Part shown: positions 18,759-25,886 of the stretch, one piece after another
Numbering within the stretch: position 1 is the first letter of the stretch
Layout: each line of letters starts with the position of its first letter
Source of the DNA: Salinicola halophyticus
GTDB lineage: Bacteria > Pseudomonadota > Gammaproteobacteria > Pseudomonadales > Halomonadaceae
NCBI RefSeq assembly: GCF_003206695.1
Contig: NZ_PZJN01000006.1
Coordinates: 628,850 to 692,849 of the forward strand
Length of the DNA stretch: 64,000 nucleotides
Direction: 5' to 3'
Notes under the pieces: model-generated
Seen by the model: only the letters and a program-made list of their open reading frames with translations
Told to the model about the DNA's origin: nothing
Database searches by the model: none
Position numbers and translations under genes: made by a program

Positions 18759-19097
18759 TCCGCAAAATCAGTATTTTAGCTTCGTTATTTCTCTCCTTGG
18801 TTCTTCCGCGTTTCAGTGCTTGGTCGCAGAACGCGCTCGATGTCGCTCAGTTTCCTGACGACACGAGATCGTGATACCAGTACGCGCCAGCGTGCAGCAG
18901 ACCAGCTTCGCTCTCCTCTTATCACCCTGTGCTATTCAGCGTTTCCGTGACCGGTCGAATGTCCGATCGTTGGTCGAGCCCGTGGCTCGCCAAGTGAAAC
19001 GAACAACGCTTCTCGCTATTCAATTGTGGGTGGCAAAGCATGCCGGCGGGCAGGTACGGTAGGGGGCCAAGCGCAGTTTAAGGCGGCGAGCAGAGCA
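18759..19097. other. Intergenic region after tRNA-Leu
   Basis: About 340 bp without a convincing gene. AAAATCAGTATTTT just after the tRNA is a small AT hairpin that could help 3'-end formation. GAGCC-CGT-GGCTC near 18977-18989 is a weak hairpin. An open frame at 18871-19062 has no ribosome site and no recognisable protein character and is not called. Nothing else stands out. Confidence 0.5.
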
Positions 19098-19736
19098 ATG
19101 ATGAACTGGATCTCTCAACACAGCTCCGCCATTTCCGCGCTGACCAGTCTGTGTACGTTGTTGGTTTGGCTGTTCTACGCGCAGCTGCTGTATCTCAACT
19201 TCAAGCGGCAGCGACAACCGAAGATCATCATCAATCGGGGGTTCGGCCGTTCGCTGCAGGCGCGCTGCGTCATCAGCAACATGAGCCCCGAGCCGATCTT
19301 CATCGAACATATCGTGGTGATCCTGCATACGGATCGCGGCACGCTCTTCCAGGATCTGATCGATTTCGAACGGTCTGCCGGCGACAAGGGCAGTGCCGAT
19401 CAACTGGTCGAGACGACGCGGCAGGGGCCGATGGCCTCGGGCAGCTACAACCATATTGGAACCTTTCAGAATGTCGTGGAGCGGGTGCTTCGCTGGCATG
19501 ACATTCCGACGGATGACTTTCAAACGACCGACGGTCGCACGTTGCAGGCGGTGGAGCTGCGCGTCATCGCGATCTACGGCAGTGAAGATTCACCCGTTGG
19601 CGCTTCCAGAACCTTTGAATTGACCATGAGCCCCTCTGGCGAGGCCTTGATTCCGACGCGCCTTGATACCCGGCGATATGCTTCCCGGTGGCGGCGCCTT
19701 CGAGTCAAGCGCTGGATTCGTGAGCTGGACGCCTGA
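19098..19736 (+). CDS. Hypothetical single-pass inner-membrane protein
   Basis: 212 residues from ATG at 19098 (MMNWISQHSSAIS). One transmembrane helix lies near residues 10-35 (ISALTSLCTLLVWLFYAQLLYL), followed by a basic stop-transfer KRQRQPK. The remaining roughly 170 residues look soluble and beta-rich (KIIINRGFGRSLQARCVISNMSPEPIFIEHIVVIL, LQAVELRVIAIYG, SRTFELTMSPSGEALIP) and end in a basic tail (RRLRVKRWIRELDA). By the positive-inside rule the domain is cytoplasmic. I recall similar conserved hypothetical proteins in halomonads and pseudomonads but know no function. It is a lone gene downstream of tRNA-Leu. The earlier frame start at 19026 gives an atypical basic leader and is not used. 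Confidence 0.75.
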   Translation: MMNWISQHSSAISALTSLCTLLVWLFYAQLLYLNFKRQRQPKIIINRGFGRSLQARCVISNMSPEPIFIEHIVVILHTDRGTLFQDLIDFERSAGDKGSADQLVETTRQGPMASGSYNHIGTFQNVVERVLRWHDIPTDDFQTTDGRTLQAVELRVIAIYGSEDSPVGASRTFELTMSPSGEALIPTRLDTRRYASRWRRLRVKRWIRELDA

Positions 19737-19821
19737 TACCGCATGCAGGAAAGAGCGCTCCGGGATTGAAAGCCCGCAATCCGCAGCCTGTAGGCCGCCG
19801 TTCGATTATATTTTTAGGTAG

Positions 19822-19835
19822 TTGATCTGTATCAA
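19822..19835. promoter_or_regulatory. Perfect FNR/ANR/DNR box
   Basis: TTGATCTGTATCAA matches the consensus TTGAT-N4-ATCAA with no mismatch. It lies in a 645-bp gene-free stretch, about 550 bp from the nearest downstream gene. TATAAT occurs on the minus strand at 19805-19810, only about 18 bp from the box centre, and GATATC occurs at a similar distance on the plus strand. Which direction is controlled is open. Confidence 0.7.
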
Positions 19836-19999
19836 CTTAATTCGCCGATATCAGGTCCACAGTGGGCGCCTGTACCGGGAAGGTACTGGAGAGGAAACTG
19901 CAAGGAAGCGGTTGTCACAAGGACGCATGGCAGGATGCCATGGTGCTATTGGCATGGAATAGCAGCGTATCTGAGACCTGCAAGCGATAGGTCTCTTTT
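19836..19999 (+). ncRNA. Candidate anaerobically controlled small RNA (predicted)
   Basis: The stretch between the FNR/ANR box and the intrinsic terminator at 19973-19999 would give a transcript of roughly 130-160 nt. It contains one 11-codon frame (MAGCHGAIGME, starting near 19927) after AAGGA, which could be a leader-type peptide. No -10 box at the class II FNR distance is obvious, so the start point is not defined. FNR-regulated small RNAs are known elsewhere (FnrS in E. coli, PhrS under ANR in Pseudomonas). No sequence link to them is claimed. Confidence 0.35.
19973..19999 (+). terminator. Intrinsic terminator of the candidate small RNA
   Basis: GAGACCT and AGGTCTC form a perfect 7-bp stem with a 9-nt loop, directly followed by TTTT. 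No protein gene ends nearby on this strand; the closest one stops at 19736. Confidence 0.65.
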
Positions 20000-20052
20000 C
20001 CGCTGTGCCAACCGATTTTGCTGGTATGGCGATGTGAGTCGTCAACTCCCCA

Positions 20053-20120
20053 CCTGTTGTACACCCTGACCTGTTTTACCACCTGACCTGTCGTACACCC
20101 CTATCTGTTATGCGATGCGC
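20053..20120. repeat. Four 17-bp tandem repeats upstream of the Crp/Fnr gene
   Basis: Units begin at 20053, 20070, 20087 and 20104 with approximate consensus CCTGTTGTACACCCTGA; the last copy is decayed. The strict 17-bp period is not a multiple of three, and the block is outside any gene. It lies 260-330 bp before the Crp/Fnr-family start codon. A protein-binding array or a slippage relic are both possible. Confidence 0.7.
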
Positions 20121-20381
20121 CAAGCATTGTCAGTCGTGCTCATCCGCGCACGCACTCGCGTTTCCCGTATGGACCGGCTTGAACCGCTTAAGCGTGTTGC
20201 GCCTCGCGCCTCGCGCCTCCCGCTGCGCCATCGTCCCTCGCGACATGGCGGGAATTGGAGCATAATCCCCGCGTGATGAAGTTGTGTGAAGAACGATATG
20301 AAAGAAAGCCACGGTTTGAGTCAATCGAGCAGTACCACTGCGTCCAAGGCTTCATTTCTGCCTCAAGCAAGGAGCAGTAGC

Positions 20382-21128
20382 ATGGTAGCAGACGTCTCCT
20401 ACGCCAATAGTCTGATGGTTCAGAAGTTGGAGAGCATCTTCAGTCTCTCCCCCGAAGAAAAACAGGCGCTTCAGGCATTGCCGGTCCAGATCGAAACGCT
20501 AAAGCCCGAGCAGGATATCGTGAGGATCGGTGATCAGCCGACTCAGTGCTGCCTGTTGCTCGAAGGTTTTACCTGCGTTTACAAGCTGACCTCCGAAGGC
20601 AAACGACAGATCCTGGCATTGCACGTACCCGGTGACATGCCGGATCTGCAGAGCCTGCATCTGCAGGTGCTGGATATCAGTATTGCCTCGGTCAGCGCCA
20701 GCAAGGTCGGCTACATCCAGCATGACGTTCTACGCCAGGTTTGTGAGCGTCACCCACGCCTGACGGCCGCCTTCTGGCGTGAAACATTGGTTGATGCCTC
20801 GATCTACCGGGACTGGATCCTCAATATCGGACAGCGCGATGCCTATGCCCGTGTAGCTCATTTTTTCTGCGAGCTGCTGATGCGTCTTCAGGCTGTGGGG
20901 GTGGTCGAGGACCGAGCATTCCACCTGCCGATCACTCAGGCGCAGTTGGCAGATGCGATCGGCATCACCTCGGTCCATATGAACCGAGTGTTCCAGGCGC
21001 TGCGTTCGGATGGGCTGATCGATGCCACGAGAGGAAGAGTGGCGATTCTGGACTGGGACCGACTGCAGGAAGAAGGCGATTTTGATCCGCTCTACCTTCA
21101 TCTCAAGAAGCAGCGCTCAACTCGATAG
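20382..21128 (+). CDS. Crp/Fnr-family transcriptional regulator
   Basis: 248 residues from the ATG at 20382, chosen because AAGGAG stands 7 nt upstream; the open frame reaches back to 20286 without an RBS. The N-terminal cyclic-nucleotide-binding-like beta roll (about residues 30-130) includes VRIGDQPTQCCLLLEGFTCVYKLTSEGKRQILALHVPGDMPDL. A dimerisation helix follows. The C-terminal winged helix (about 175-235) has the recognition helix GITSVHMNRVFQALRSDGLI. There is no N-terminal cysteine set like FNR, so it is not an oxygen sensor of that kind; the effector is unknown. The 260 bp upstream contain the 17-bp repeats. A strong terminator follows at 21172-21208. Confidence 0.88.
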   Translation: MVADVSYANSLMVQKLESIFSLSPEEKQALQALPVQIETLKPEQDIVRIGDQPTQCCLLLEGFTCVYKLTSEGKRQILALHVPGDMPDLQSLHLQVLDISIASVSASKVGYIQHDVLRQVCERHPRLTAAFWRETLVDASIYRDWILNIGQRDAYARVAHFFCELLMRLQAVGVVEDRAFHLPITQAQLADAIGITSVHMNRVFQALRSDGLIDATRGRVAILDWDRLQEEGDFDPLYLHLKKQRSTR

Positions 21129-21171
21129 GGCTGTTGGCGCTGGATAGGCAGGCGCCAAGAGGCGGGTTATG

Positions 21172-21208
21172 ACGGCGAGTCACGTGATAATAGTGACTCG
21201 CCGTTTTT
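21172..21208 (+). terminator. Strong intrinsic terminator after the Crp/Fnr gene
   Basis: ACGGCGAGTCAC pairs perfectly with GTGACTCGCCGT (12 bp, 9-nt loop) and runs directly into TTTTT. Confidence 0.93.
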
Positions 21209-21370
21209 GTGTCTGCGGTAGCTAACGATGGCCAATCAGGATTCGAAAACACTTCTTAACCGTCTGTTTTTACGTGGTTTTCTATAATTCCGATAATTCA
21301 GTTATACCTTACGATATACTTCTTGGCCTCATAAGCTATCCGTGTGGTTGCACATCGCACGACCGTGTAG

Positions 21371-21665
21371 TCACGGCATCAGGCCGCCATGCTGGCCCAG
21401 GGCCCTTGTCTGGGTGTTGCGGAAATTAGCCTGGTACCCGTCGGCTTTTCGATCGGACGCGACGAGACCGCATGCGTATTTGGACTTCTCATCCGCGTCG
21501 TCTATCAAGGGCGAGGTGTGGGGCCGCTTGCTTCTTGAGAAAGGCGAGCGGCCTCTATTCGCCAAATTCGACGATATTTGGCTGGAAACCGAGATCGGCA
21601 GTCGGGCCTATGCATTTTACGAGCGTGCCAGCTGGATTCCCGTTGAAAAGTGGATCGCGGCTTGA
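21371..21665 (+). pseudogene. GNAT-family N-acetyltransferase remnant (5' truncated, frameshifted)
   Basis: Two overlapping frames together spell a GNAT C-terminal half. In the frame of the ATG at 21389: VAEISLVPVGFSIGRDE, then FGLLIRVVYQGRGVG, which is motif A with the acetyl-CoA loop QGRGVG. After about 21530 the similarity continues in another frame: LLLEKGERPLFAKFDDIWLETEIGSRAYAFYERASW, with the family FYER-x-W end. A stop at 21368-21370 cuts the N-terminal side. One frameshift between 21515 and 21535 reconnects the pieces. The substrate cannot be told. It has higher GC than its island neighbours and may be a relic of an older chromosomal gene. Confidence 0.6.
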
Positions 21666-21856
21666 TGAAATTCGTCAAAGTCCGAACCATGGCGAGTGAC
21701 CTCTAAGTGGCGGCATTCGGCCAAGACCGGTCTTTTAGATTTCACTGATGTAGCGCTCGGCTTAGTTGCTGCAGAAATGAAGCGTGCTTTACGTTATTGT
21801 CTGAACAATAGTAAATAAAGAAAAATACGCAGCGCCGGCCTTTAAGCTTTAATTTT

Positions 21857-22885
21857 TTAAAATTCGTTTCTTTGAATGTCCAGAAATGCATCCCCGACAT
21901 CCTCTTGATAGTCATCCATGATTTTCATGAGAACAATATGATCTATCGTGGGCTCCATAGCTAATAAAGCACATGTTATTTGACATAAACTAATAGCGGC
22001 TGCATGCGCAGGATCTGTCATCCCTGAATTACTCTGTCCAACAAGCAGAATATCATCTTCGGCTTCACTTAGGCCAAGACGACTTCTCATTCCCTTTGAG
22101 CCCGCATGTACGTTCTGGCTAGCCCGTTTATAGTAAGGTCGCATGTGATCCAAGCCGACATCCTTTTCTATCGCAGTGAACCCTACACGACGATGATGTG
22201 GAAATATATTCGAAGCCCATCCGTAGTGATCCCCAAACTTCTTTCCATAATGCGCAATAACCTTATTGTATTCCAATTTGCAACTGTCTATTTCCTCTTG
22301 TGAGGCGGCTTTTTCCTGGAGTCTGCCTTCATATTTTTTGTGTTCAAGCATCCCGTCGTAGGAATCAACAATATCATGAAGATAAAATCTTTCAGCACAC
22401 TCCTGCCCGTGCTTTGCTATAAATATTGCTGTTGCATTGACTTCATGTAGCGCCCGCCATCTTGCATGAGCTGCATCAGCAAAACCAGACTTGAGAAGAT
22501 GCAGAATCTCTTGAGCTATATGGCAAGCCCTTGCATGGTGCCGGACGACAATATCGAATACTAAATTATTATCCTCTACAGCCATCGGTCGATACGATGA
22601 ATTAAACTCTTCTCCTGCCTCAGTACAAATTACAATGTGGGTTTCAAGCAAATCAAATGCTTTAGACCAACGTTTAACATTGCGCGCTTCGAACTCTCTG
22701 GTTAGAGTCCTATGTTCCTCTAGCATCTTCTTTGTCGATTTTCGAAGGTTGCCTTTAATTAATCCTACCGCTTCCGGTGTCACGTTGGCTATTAGCTGCT
22801 CAATATCAATATTCTCTGCTTTTTCTGGGTTGGCAGCTATAAGATCATTGAGCGTTTTAAACAAGGCTTTTTGTAATTCCTCCAC
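21857..22885 (-). CDS. DUF5677-type protein, probable defence-island component
   Basis: 342 residues, alpha-helical. The GTG at 22885 is the start: AAGGAG lies 6 nt upstream and the preceding frame stops exactly at 22886. The centre (about residues 95-290) matches the DUF5677 pattern: VRHHARACHIAQEILHLLKSGFADAAHARWRALHEVN, then AERFYLHDIVDSYDG, and YKRASQNVHAGSKGM. The conserved Arg/His residues (HARWRALHE, RASQNVHAGS) suggest a nucleic-acid or nucleotide-linked role, but no activity is established to my knowledge. DUF5677 genes recur in defence islands. It is the last gene of a minus-strand run after the TIR-like gene. AT-rich codon use sets it apart from the chromosome. Confidence 0.68.
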   Translation of the reverse strand: MEELQKALFKTLNDLIAANPEKAENIDIEQLIANVTPEAVGLIKGNLRKSTKKMLEEHRTLTREFEARNVKRWSKAFDLLETHIVICTEAGEEFNSSYRPMAVEDNNLVFDIVVRHHARACHIAQEILHLLKSGFADAAHARWRALHEVNATAIFIAKHGQECAERFYLHDIVDSYDGMLEHKKYEGRLQEKAASQEEIDSCKLEYNKVIAHYGKKFGDHYGWASNIFPHHRRVGFTAIEKDVGLDHMRPYYKRASQNVHAGSKGMRSRLGLSEAEDDILLVGQSNSGMTDPAHAAAISLCQITCALLAMEPTIDHIVLMKIMDDYQEDVGDAFLDIQRNEF

Positions 22886-23155
22886 TCAATACTCCTTAAA
22901 ATTCACAGCAGGCATTAGAATGCGCACACCCCGGTCGGATAGGTTTTTTGACAAATACATCATCCGGCATCCATTCCGAATCTTTAATATACATAAATTT
23001 AATTCATCCTGCGCAATGTATCCAGATTCAACTAACCCAAGCTCATTTTCGAACGTTTTCTCTGGGCCGCATTCGGCTAGGAGCGATCTTTGGACTAGTG
23101 CTGATATAACGCCCGCAACACGCGCGACGATGTAGTGGACGCGCAGATGCAACAA
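22886..23155 (-). CDS. Small unknown ORF upstream of the DUF5677 gene (doubtful start)
   Basis: The frame encodes up to 89 residues and ends with TGA immediately before the DUF5677 GTG, so translation could be coupled. The only full-length start is a TTG at 23155, inside the terminator hairpin that follows the TIR-like gene, and it has no ribosome site. The part after about residue 20 (RSLLAECGPEKTFENELGL onwards, ending MPAVNFKEY) has protein-like composition; the first 17 residues read through hairpin sequence. It may be a truncated gene or a short real gene with a non-standard start. No family was recognised. Confidence 0.3.
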   Translation of the reverse strand: MLHLRVHYIVARVAGVISALVQRSLLAECGPEKTFENELGLVESGYIAQDELNLCILKIRNGCRMMYLSKNLSDRGVRILMPAVNFKEY

Positions 23156-23177
23156 AAAAGCCGTCGGATTGCCGACG
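23154..23177 (-). terminator. Intrinsic terminator after the TIR-like gene
   Basis: On the minus strand CGTCGG-CAAT-CCGACG forms a perfect 6-bp stem and is followed by GCTTTTTT. It lies 23 bp past the TIR-like stop codon. Confidence 0.8.
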
Positions 23178-23199
23178 TCTGCTAGGCGTTGGCAACTTC

Positions 23200-24018
23200 T
23201 TATGGAATGCTAGATATGGCATAGCCGCAAGCCTTAAGCTCTTTTGAAACCTCATTCTTCCAAGCACCAAATGAGTCTAGTGAGACATAGACAACGCCGC
23301 TTATATCATTAGGTGTCTCAATTTCCCCCTTTACAAGCGAGCAAACATTTTCTCTGCCCAGCTTTGCCATAAGATAGCCGTGCTCAAACACAACATTTTG
23401 GCGTGCTCTATTTTTTGGTGGGATTTTGGTTTCATGCACCCCTCTGCCATGATCACAAGCTGTGTAAAGAACTATTGCGAAATCCGCGTCGTTAGAATAA
23501 TGCTCGATTTTTTCAATTATTGTCATTCCCGAACTTGCCTGCTCATGGAGGATGATTGCCTCCAGTCCCAACTTTTCTATAAAGCGGCTCACTTCGTGCT
23601 TCGCTTCATTATCACGACCATGGACTATAAAGACCTTACGTTTATTCCTGGCCGCAATCGAAGCTGCAACTGGAGAAGCGGGATTAGAAGTTTGAATTGG
23701 CTGTCTCGGTTGCGCTGTCCGAAAATTCTCACCGAACTCTAGTGCATCTAGTGCCGGGGTAAACTGCTCAGAGAGATATGTTCGTCTCTCTGCATAAGTG
23801 CCGAACATGGGTTTTATAAATCCCCAAAAAGAGTCCAAGTTCCGATGCTGACGCAGCCATTTTGGCAGCATCGGAGCGACATGTTCGTTGCTCAGCAATT
23901 CTCTTCTTAGCAGTTCGAACTCACGACTATCTGCGGCGAGACCAGTCGCCCGAGCTGTAAGCAAATTAGCCAGATAGCTCACTTTGTCGAAATCATTTTC
24001 AAGAAATTCAATATCCAA
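23200..24018 (-). CDS. TIR-like nucleotide-binding protein (PF10137 type), probable anti-phage NADase effector
   Basis: 272 residues if the TTG at 24018 is used; a GTG at 24114 is the longest option. The C-terminal half (about residues 125-265) is a TIR-like domain of the CAP12/Pycsar class: KRKVFIVHGRDNEAKHEVSRF, LEAIILHEQASSGMTIIEKIEHYS with the probable catalytic Glu, DADFAIVLYTACDHG, RARQNVVFEHGYLMAKLGR. In that class TIR domains cleave NAD+ once triggered. The N-terminal half (FDKVSYLANLLTARATGLA to FWGFIKPMFGTYAERRTYL) resembles helical modules seen in abortive-infection proteins and probably senses infection. No cyclase or Argonaute partner is adjacent. It lies in the tRNA-Arg island with the DUF5677 gene. 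Confidence 0.75.
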   Translation of the reverse strand: MDIEFLENDFDKVSYLANLLTARATGLAADSREFELLRRELLSNEHVAPMLPKWLRQHRNLDSFWGFIKPMFGTYAERRTYLSEQFTPALDALEFGENFRTAQPRQPIQTSNPASPVAASIAARNKRKVFIVHGRDNEAKHEVSRFIEKLGLEAIILHEQASSGMTIIEKIEHYSNDADFAIVLYTACDHGRGVHETKIPPKNRARQNVVFEHGYLMAKLGRENVCSLVKGEIETPNDISGVVYVSLDSFGAWKNEVSKELKACGYAISSIP

Positions 24019-24114
24019 ACCATTATTACTCTTTGTATGTGATTTCTGCTGGGTGTGACTTAGTGGTCTAACAGGTATAAGACAGTGCGCTCGATTATTG
24101 AATTGAATGCACAC

Positions 24115-24783
24115 GCCGCCGTTCTCGGACCATCCGCTTCAGGTCGGAATCCGTTGGACCTCCTAAGACTTCTCAGGAATACGTTTCGCATCAATTTGCC
24201 ACATCCCGTTTCACTTCTCTATCCAAGTTCTCCCGCGTTATGTCGGGTATGCTGCAAAATGCAACATTTCGCATAATTTCTATGGGCCGTGAAAACTCCT
24301 GCCGCCTCATCACTGGCGCGAGATAGAGCCCTCTGCAACGCTGCATCAAAACCAACCCATTTAGCGCGCAGGCGGGGCGGGGAGTTGACAGCGTGCCGGC
24401 GGTGCCGGCTCGAGCCTCGCCGATCCAAGCCCAAGCTACGGCAACGGCTACTCTTCCTGTCGCCGTATAGGAACAGTTAGCACGATTCAGGCTTTTTAAG
24501 GAATCCCCTCATCGTCCATCGATTGGTCTAATGCTGCAGTCGGGCATGCCTACGCGCCTTCTGGCTGGCATGAGCCTGATAGGAGTTGCACTAGTGGTCC
24601 AAACTTCTATCCGCGTTGCGCCAAATTTAGAGCGGGGTAATGAAACGCGCGGCTTCGAGTAGAACATCGGGGAGATCGGGATTTTGCGAAGTGTCTGGCA
24701 TTGAGTTGAATAGGAGTGGGCATTGAATTGAATAGTGACAGACGTGGAATAGCGGCGGACGTGGGAGATCGCTGGCGCCGAAA
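24115..24783. other. Gene-poor right flank of the island
   Basis: About 670 bp without a supported gene. ATTGAATTGAAT occurs at 24097-24108 and 24722-24733. A 17-bp near-repeat (GGCATTGAGTTGAATAG / GGCATTGAATTGAATAG) stands at 24697-24713 and 24719-24735. An integrase would be expected here next to the tRNA, but I see no integrase motif in any frame. The frames at 24219-24434 and 24289-24480 are low-complexity Arg/Ala/Ser and are not called. Confidence 0.5.
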
Positions 24784-24860
24784 TGGTGCCCCCATCAGGA
24801 TTCGAACCTGAGACCTTCCCCTTAGGAGGGGGACGCTCTATCCAGCTGAGCTATGGGGGC
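24784..24860 (-). tRNA. tRNA-Arg (anticodon CCU)
   Basis: 77 nt on the minus strand with encoded CCA. The acceptor stem GCCCCCA pairs with TGGGGGC. The anticodon arm TCCCC-CTCCTAA-GGGGA gives anticodon CCT. The T-arm is CTCAG-GTTCGAAT-CCTGA. Its 3' half is duplicated at 21235, marking it as an integration site. In E. coli the CCU arginine tRNA (argW) is also a known prophage attachment site. Confidence 0.97.
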
Positions 24861-25037
24861 TGACCGGGATCGCCCTGAATCGGGCGAGGTAAGCGGCGCA
24901 CAGTATAAGCGCCGGATTCGTCGAGATAAACCCGCGGGGGTCATTGCGTCGGGACGGCCCGCGTTGGCGTTGATACAATGCCGCCTTTCCGATTCGAGCC
25001 GTCGCTATCTCATGCCGTGTTCTCATGCATAGTTCTC

Positions 25038-25886
25038 ATGCGTAGTTCTGATGATGCTTCCGCGCTGCCTGCCGCGAGCCCGCGGCACGGCAACGATATC
25101 CCCGTGGGACAGGACCGGATCTTCGACGGCCTGGCCGACAAGTTCGCCAACAGCCTTTACGCGACGGCGCGCGGTCAGATCCGCCTGGCGGTGCTCGATC
25201 AGGTCCTCTCGCAGTCTCTGCCGCAGGACGGTGCGGCCGCGCTGGATGTCGGCGGCGGCCTCGGCCAGATGAGCGTGTGGCTGGCCGAGCGCGGCCATGA
25301 TGTCACGCTGGCGGAGCCCTCCGCGGAGATGCTGGCCCGAGCGCGAGCCGAATTCGGCGAGCTTCCCATTCGAACACTGCAGGCGCCGATCCAGGCATTG
25401 CCCGAGCTGGCGCCGGGGCCGTGGCCGCTGATTGTCTGTCACGCGGTGCTCGAATGGCTGGCCCAGCCGCGTCAGGCGGTTGCCACGTTGAAGTCCCTGC
25501 TGGCGCCAGGTGGTCGTCTGTCGCTGATGGTGTTCAACCGGGATGCGCTGCGTTTTTCCAATGTGGTCAAGGGTAATCTGGACAAGGCGCTGGAAGACCG
25601 GCTTTCGGGAACGGGCCAGCGGCAGCGTTTGACGCCGATCTCGCCATTGACGCATGCCGATATCGAGCACTGGTGTCGGGAAGAGGGGCTGGTGATCGAA
25701 AGCGTCGCCGGCATCCGGATCTTTCACGACTACCTGCGGGAACGTGCGCCGAGCGACGCGCAGCTCGCGACGATCATCGAGCTCGAAAAGCGTTACTGCC
25801 AGACTGATCCGCACTGGCGCCTGGGGCGCTACCTTCACTACATCATTCGGCACGCCGACAGCGCGGGCCCAGAGGAGACGTTCTGA
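25038..25886 (+). CDS. cmoM: tRNA 5-carboxymethoxyuridine methyltransferase CmoM
   Basis: 282 residues. It methylates cmo5U34 to mcmo5U in certain tRNAs. The family start region DRIFDGLADKFANSLYATARGQIRLAVL is typical of CmoM (SmtA/YcbW). The SAM motif ALDVGGGLGQMSVWLAERGHDVTLAEPS is motif I-II, followed by VCHAVLEWL (motif IV) and LLAPGGRLSLMVFN. The ATG at 25038 gives a short leader; an upstream ATG at 24978 would add 20 residues unlike the family, and neither has a strong RBS. The stop overlaps the rsmC start (TGATG), so the two RNA methyltransferases are translationally coupled. Confidence 0.88.
   Translation: MRSSDDASALPAASPRHGNDIPVGQDRIFDGLADKFANSLYATARGQIRLAVLDQVLSQSLPQDGAAALDVGGGLGQMSVWLAERGHDVTLAEPSAEMLARARAEFGELPIRTLQAPIQALPELAPGPWPLIVCHAVLEWLAQPRQAVATLKSLLAPGGRLSLMVFNRDALRFSNVVKGNLDKALEDRLSGTGQRQRLTPISPLTHADIEHWCREEGLVIESVAGIRIFHDYLRERAPSDAQLATIIELEKRYCQTDPHWRLGRYLHYIIRHADSAGPEETF

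Larger units (their letters stand above)
21235..24806. mobile_element. Small genomic island anchored in tRNA-Arg(CCU)
   Basis: ATCAGGATTCGAA occurs identically at 21235-21247 and 24794-24806; the second copy is the T-arm/3' part of tRNA-Arg(CCU). Flanking bases extend the match to 15 of 16. This is the direct-repeat pattern left by tyrosine-integrase insertion at a tRNA 3' end. The 3.6 kb between is AT-richer than the rest, holds a broken GNAT gene, a DUF5677 protein, a small frame and a TIR-like protein, and breaks an otherwise housekeeping neighbourhood. No integrase remains, so the element is probably a decayed or mobilised remnant. Confidence 0.6.

Noticed and set aside
18871-19062. 63-codon frame between tRNA-Leu and the membrane protein
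   Set aside because: No ribosome site, no hydrophobic or family pattern, position effectively random.
24115-24783. Searched for a tyrosine-integrase gene or remnant next to tRNA-Arg
   Set aside because: No integrase catalytic motif recognised in any frame; only low-complexity frames are present.
24974-24979. TACAAT upstream of cmoM as a -10 box
   Set aside because: No -35 element at 16-18 bp; the nearest TTGCGT is 24 bp away.
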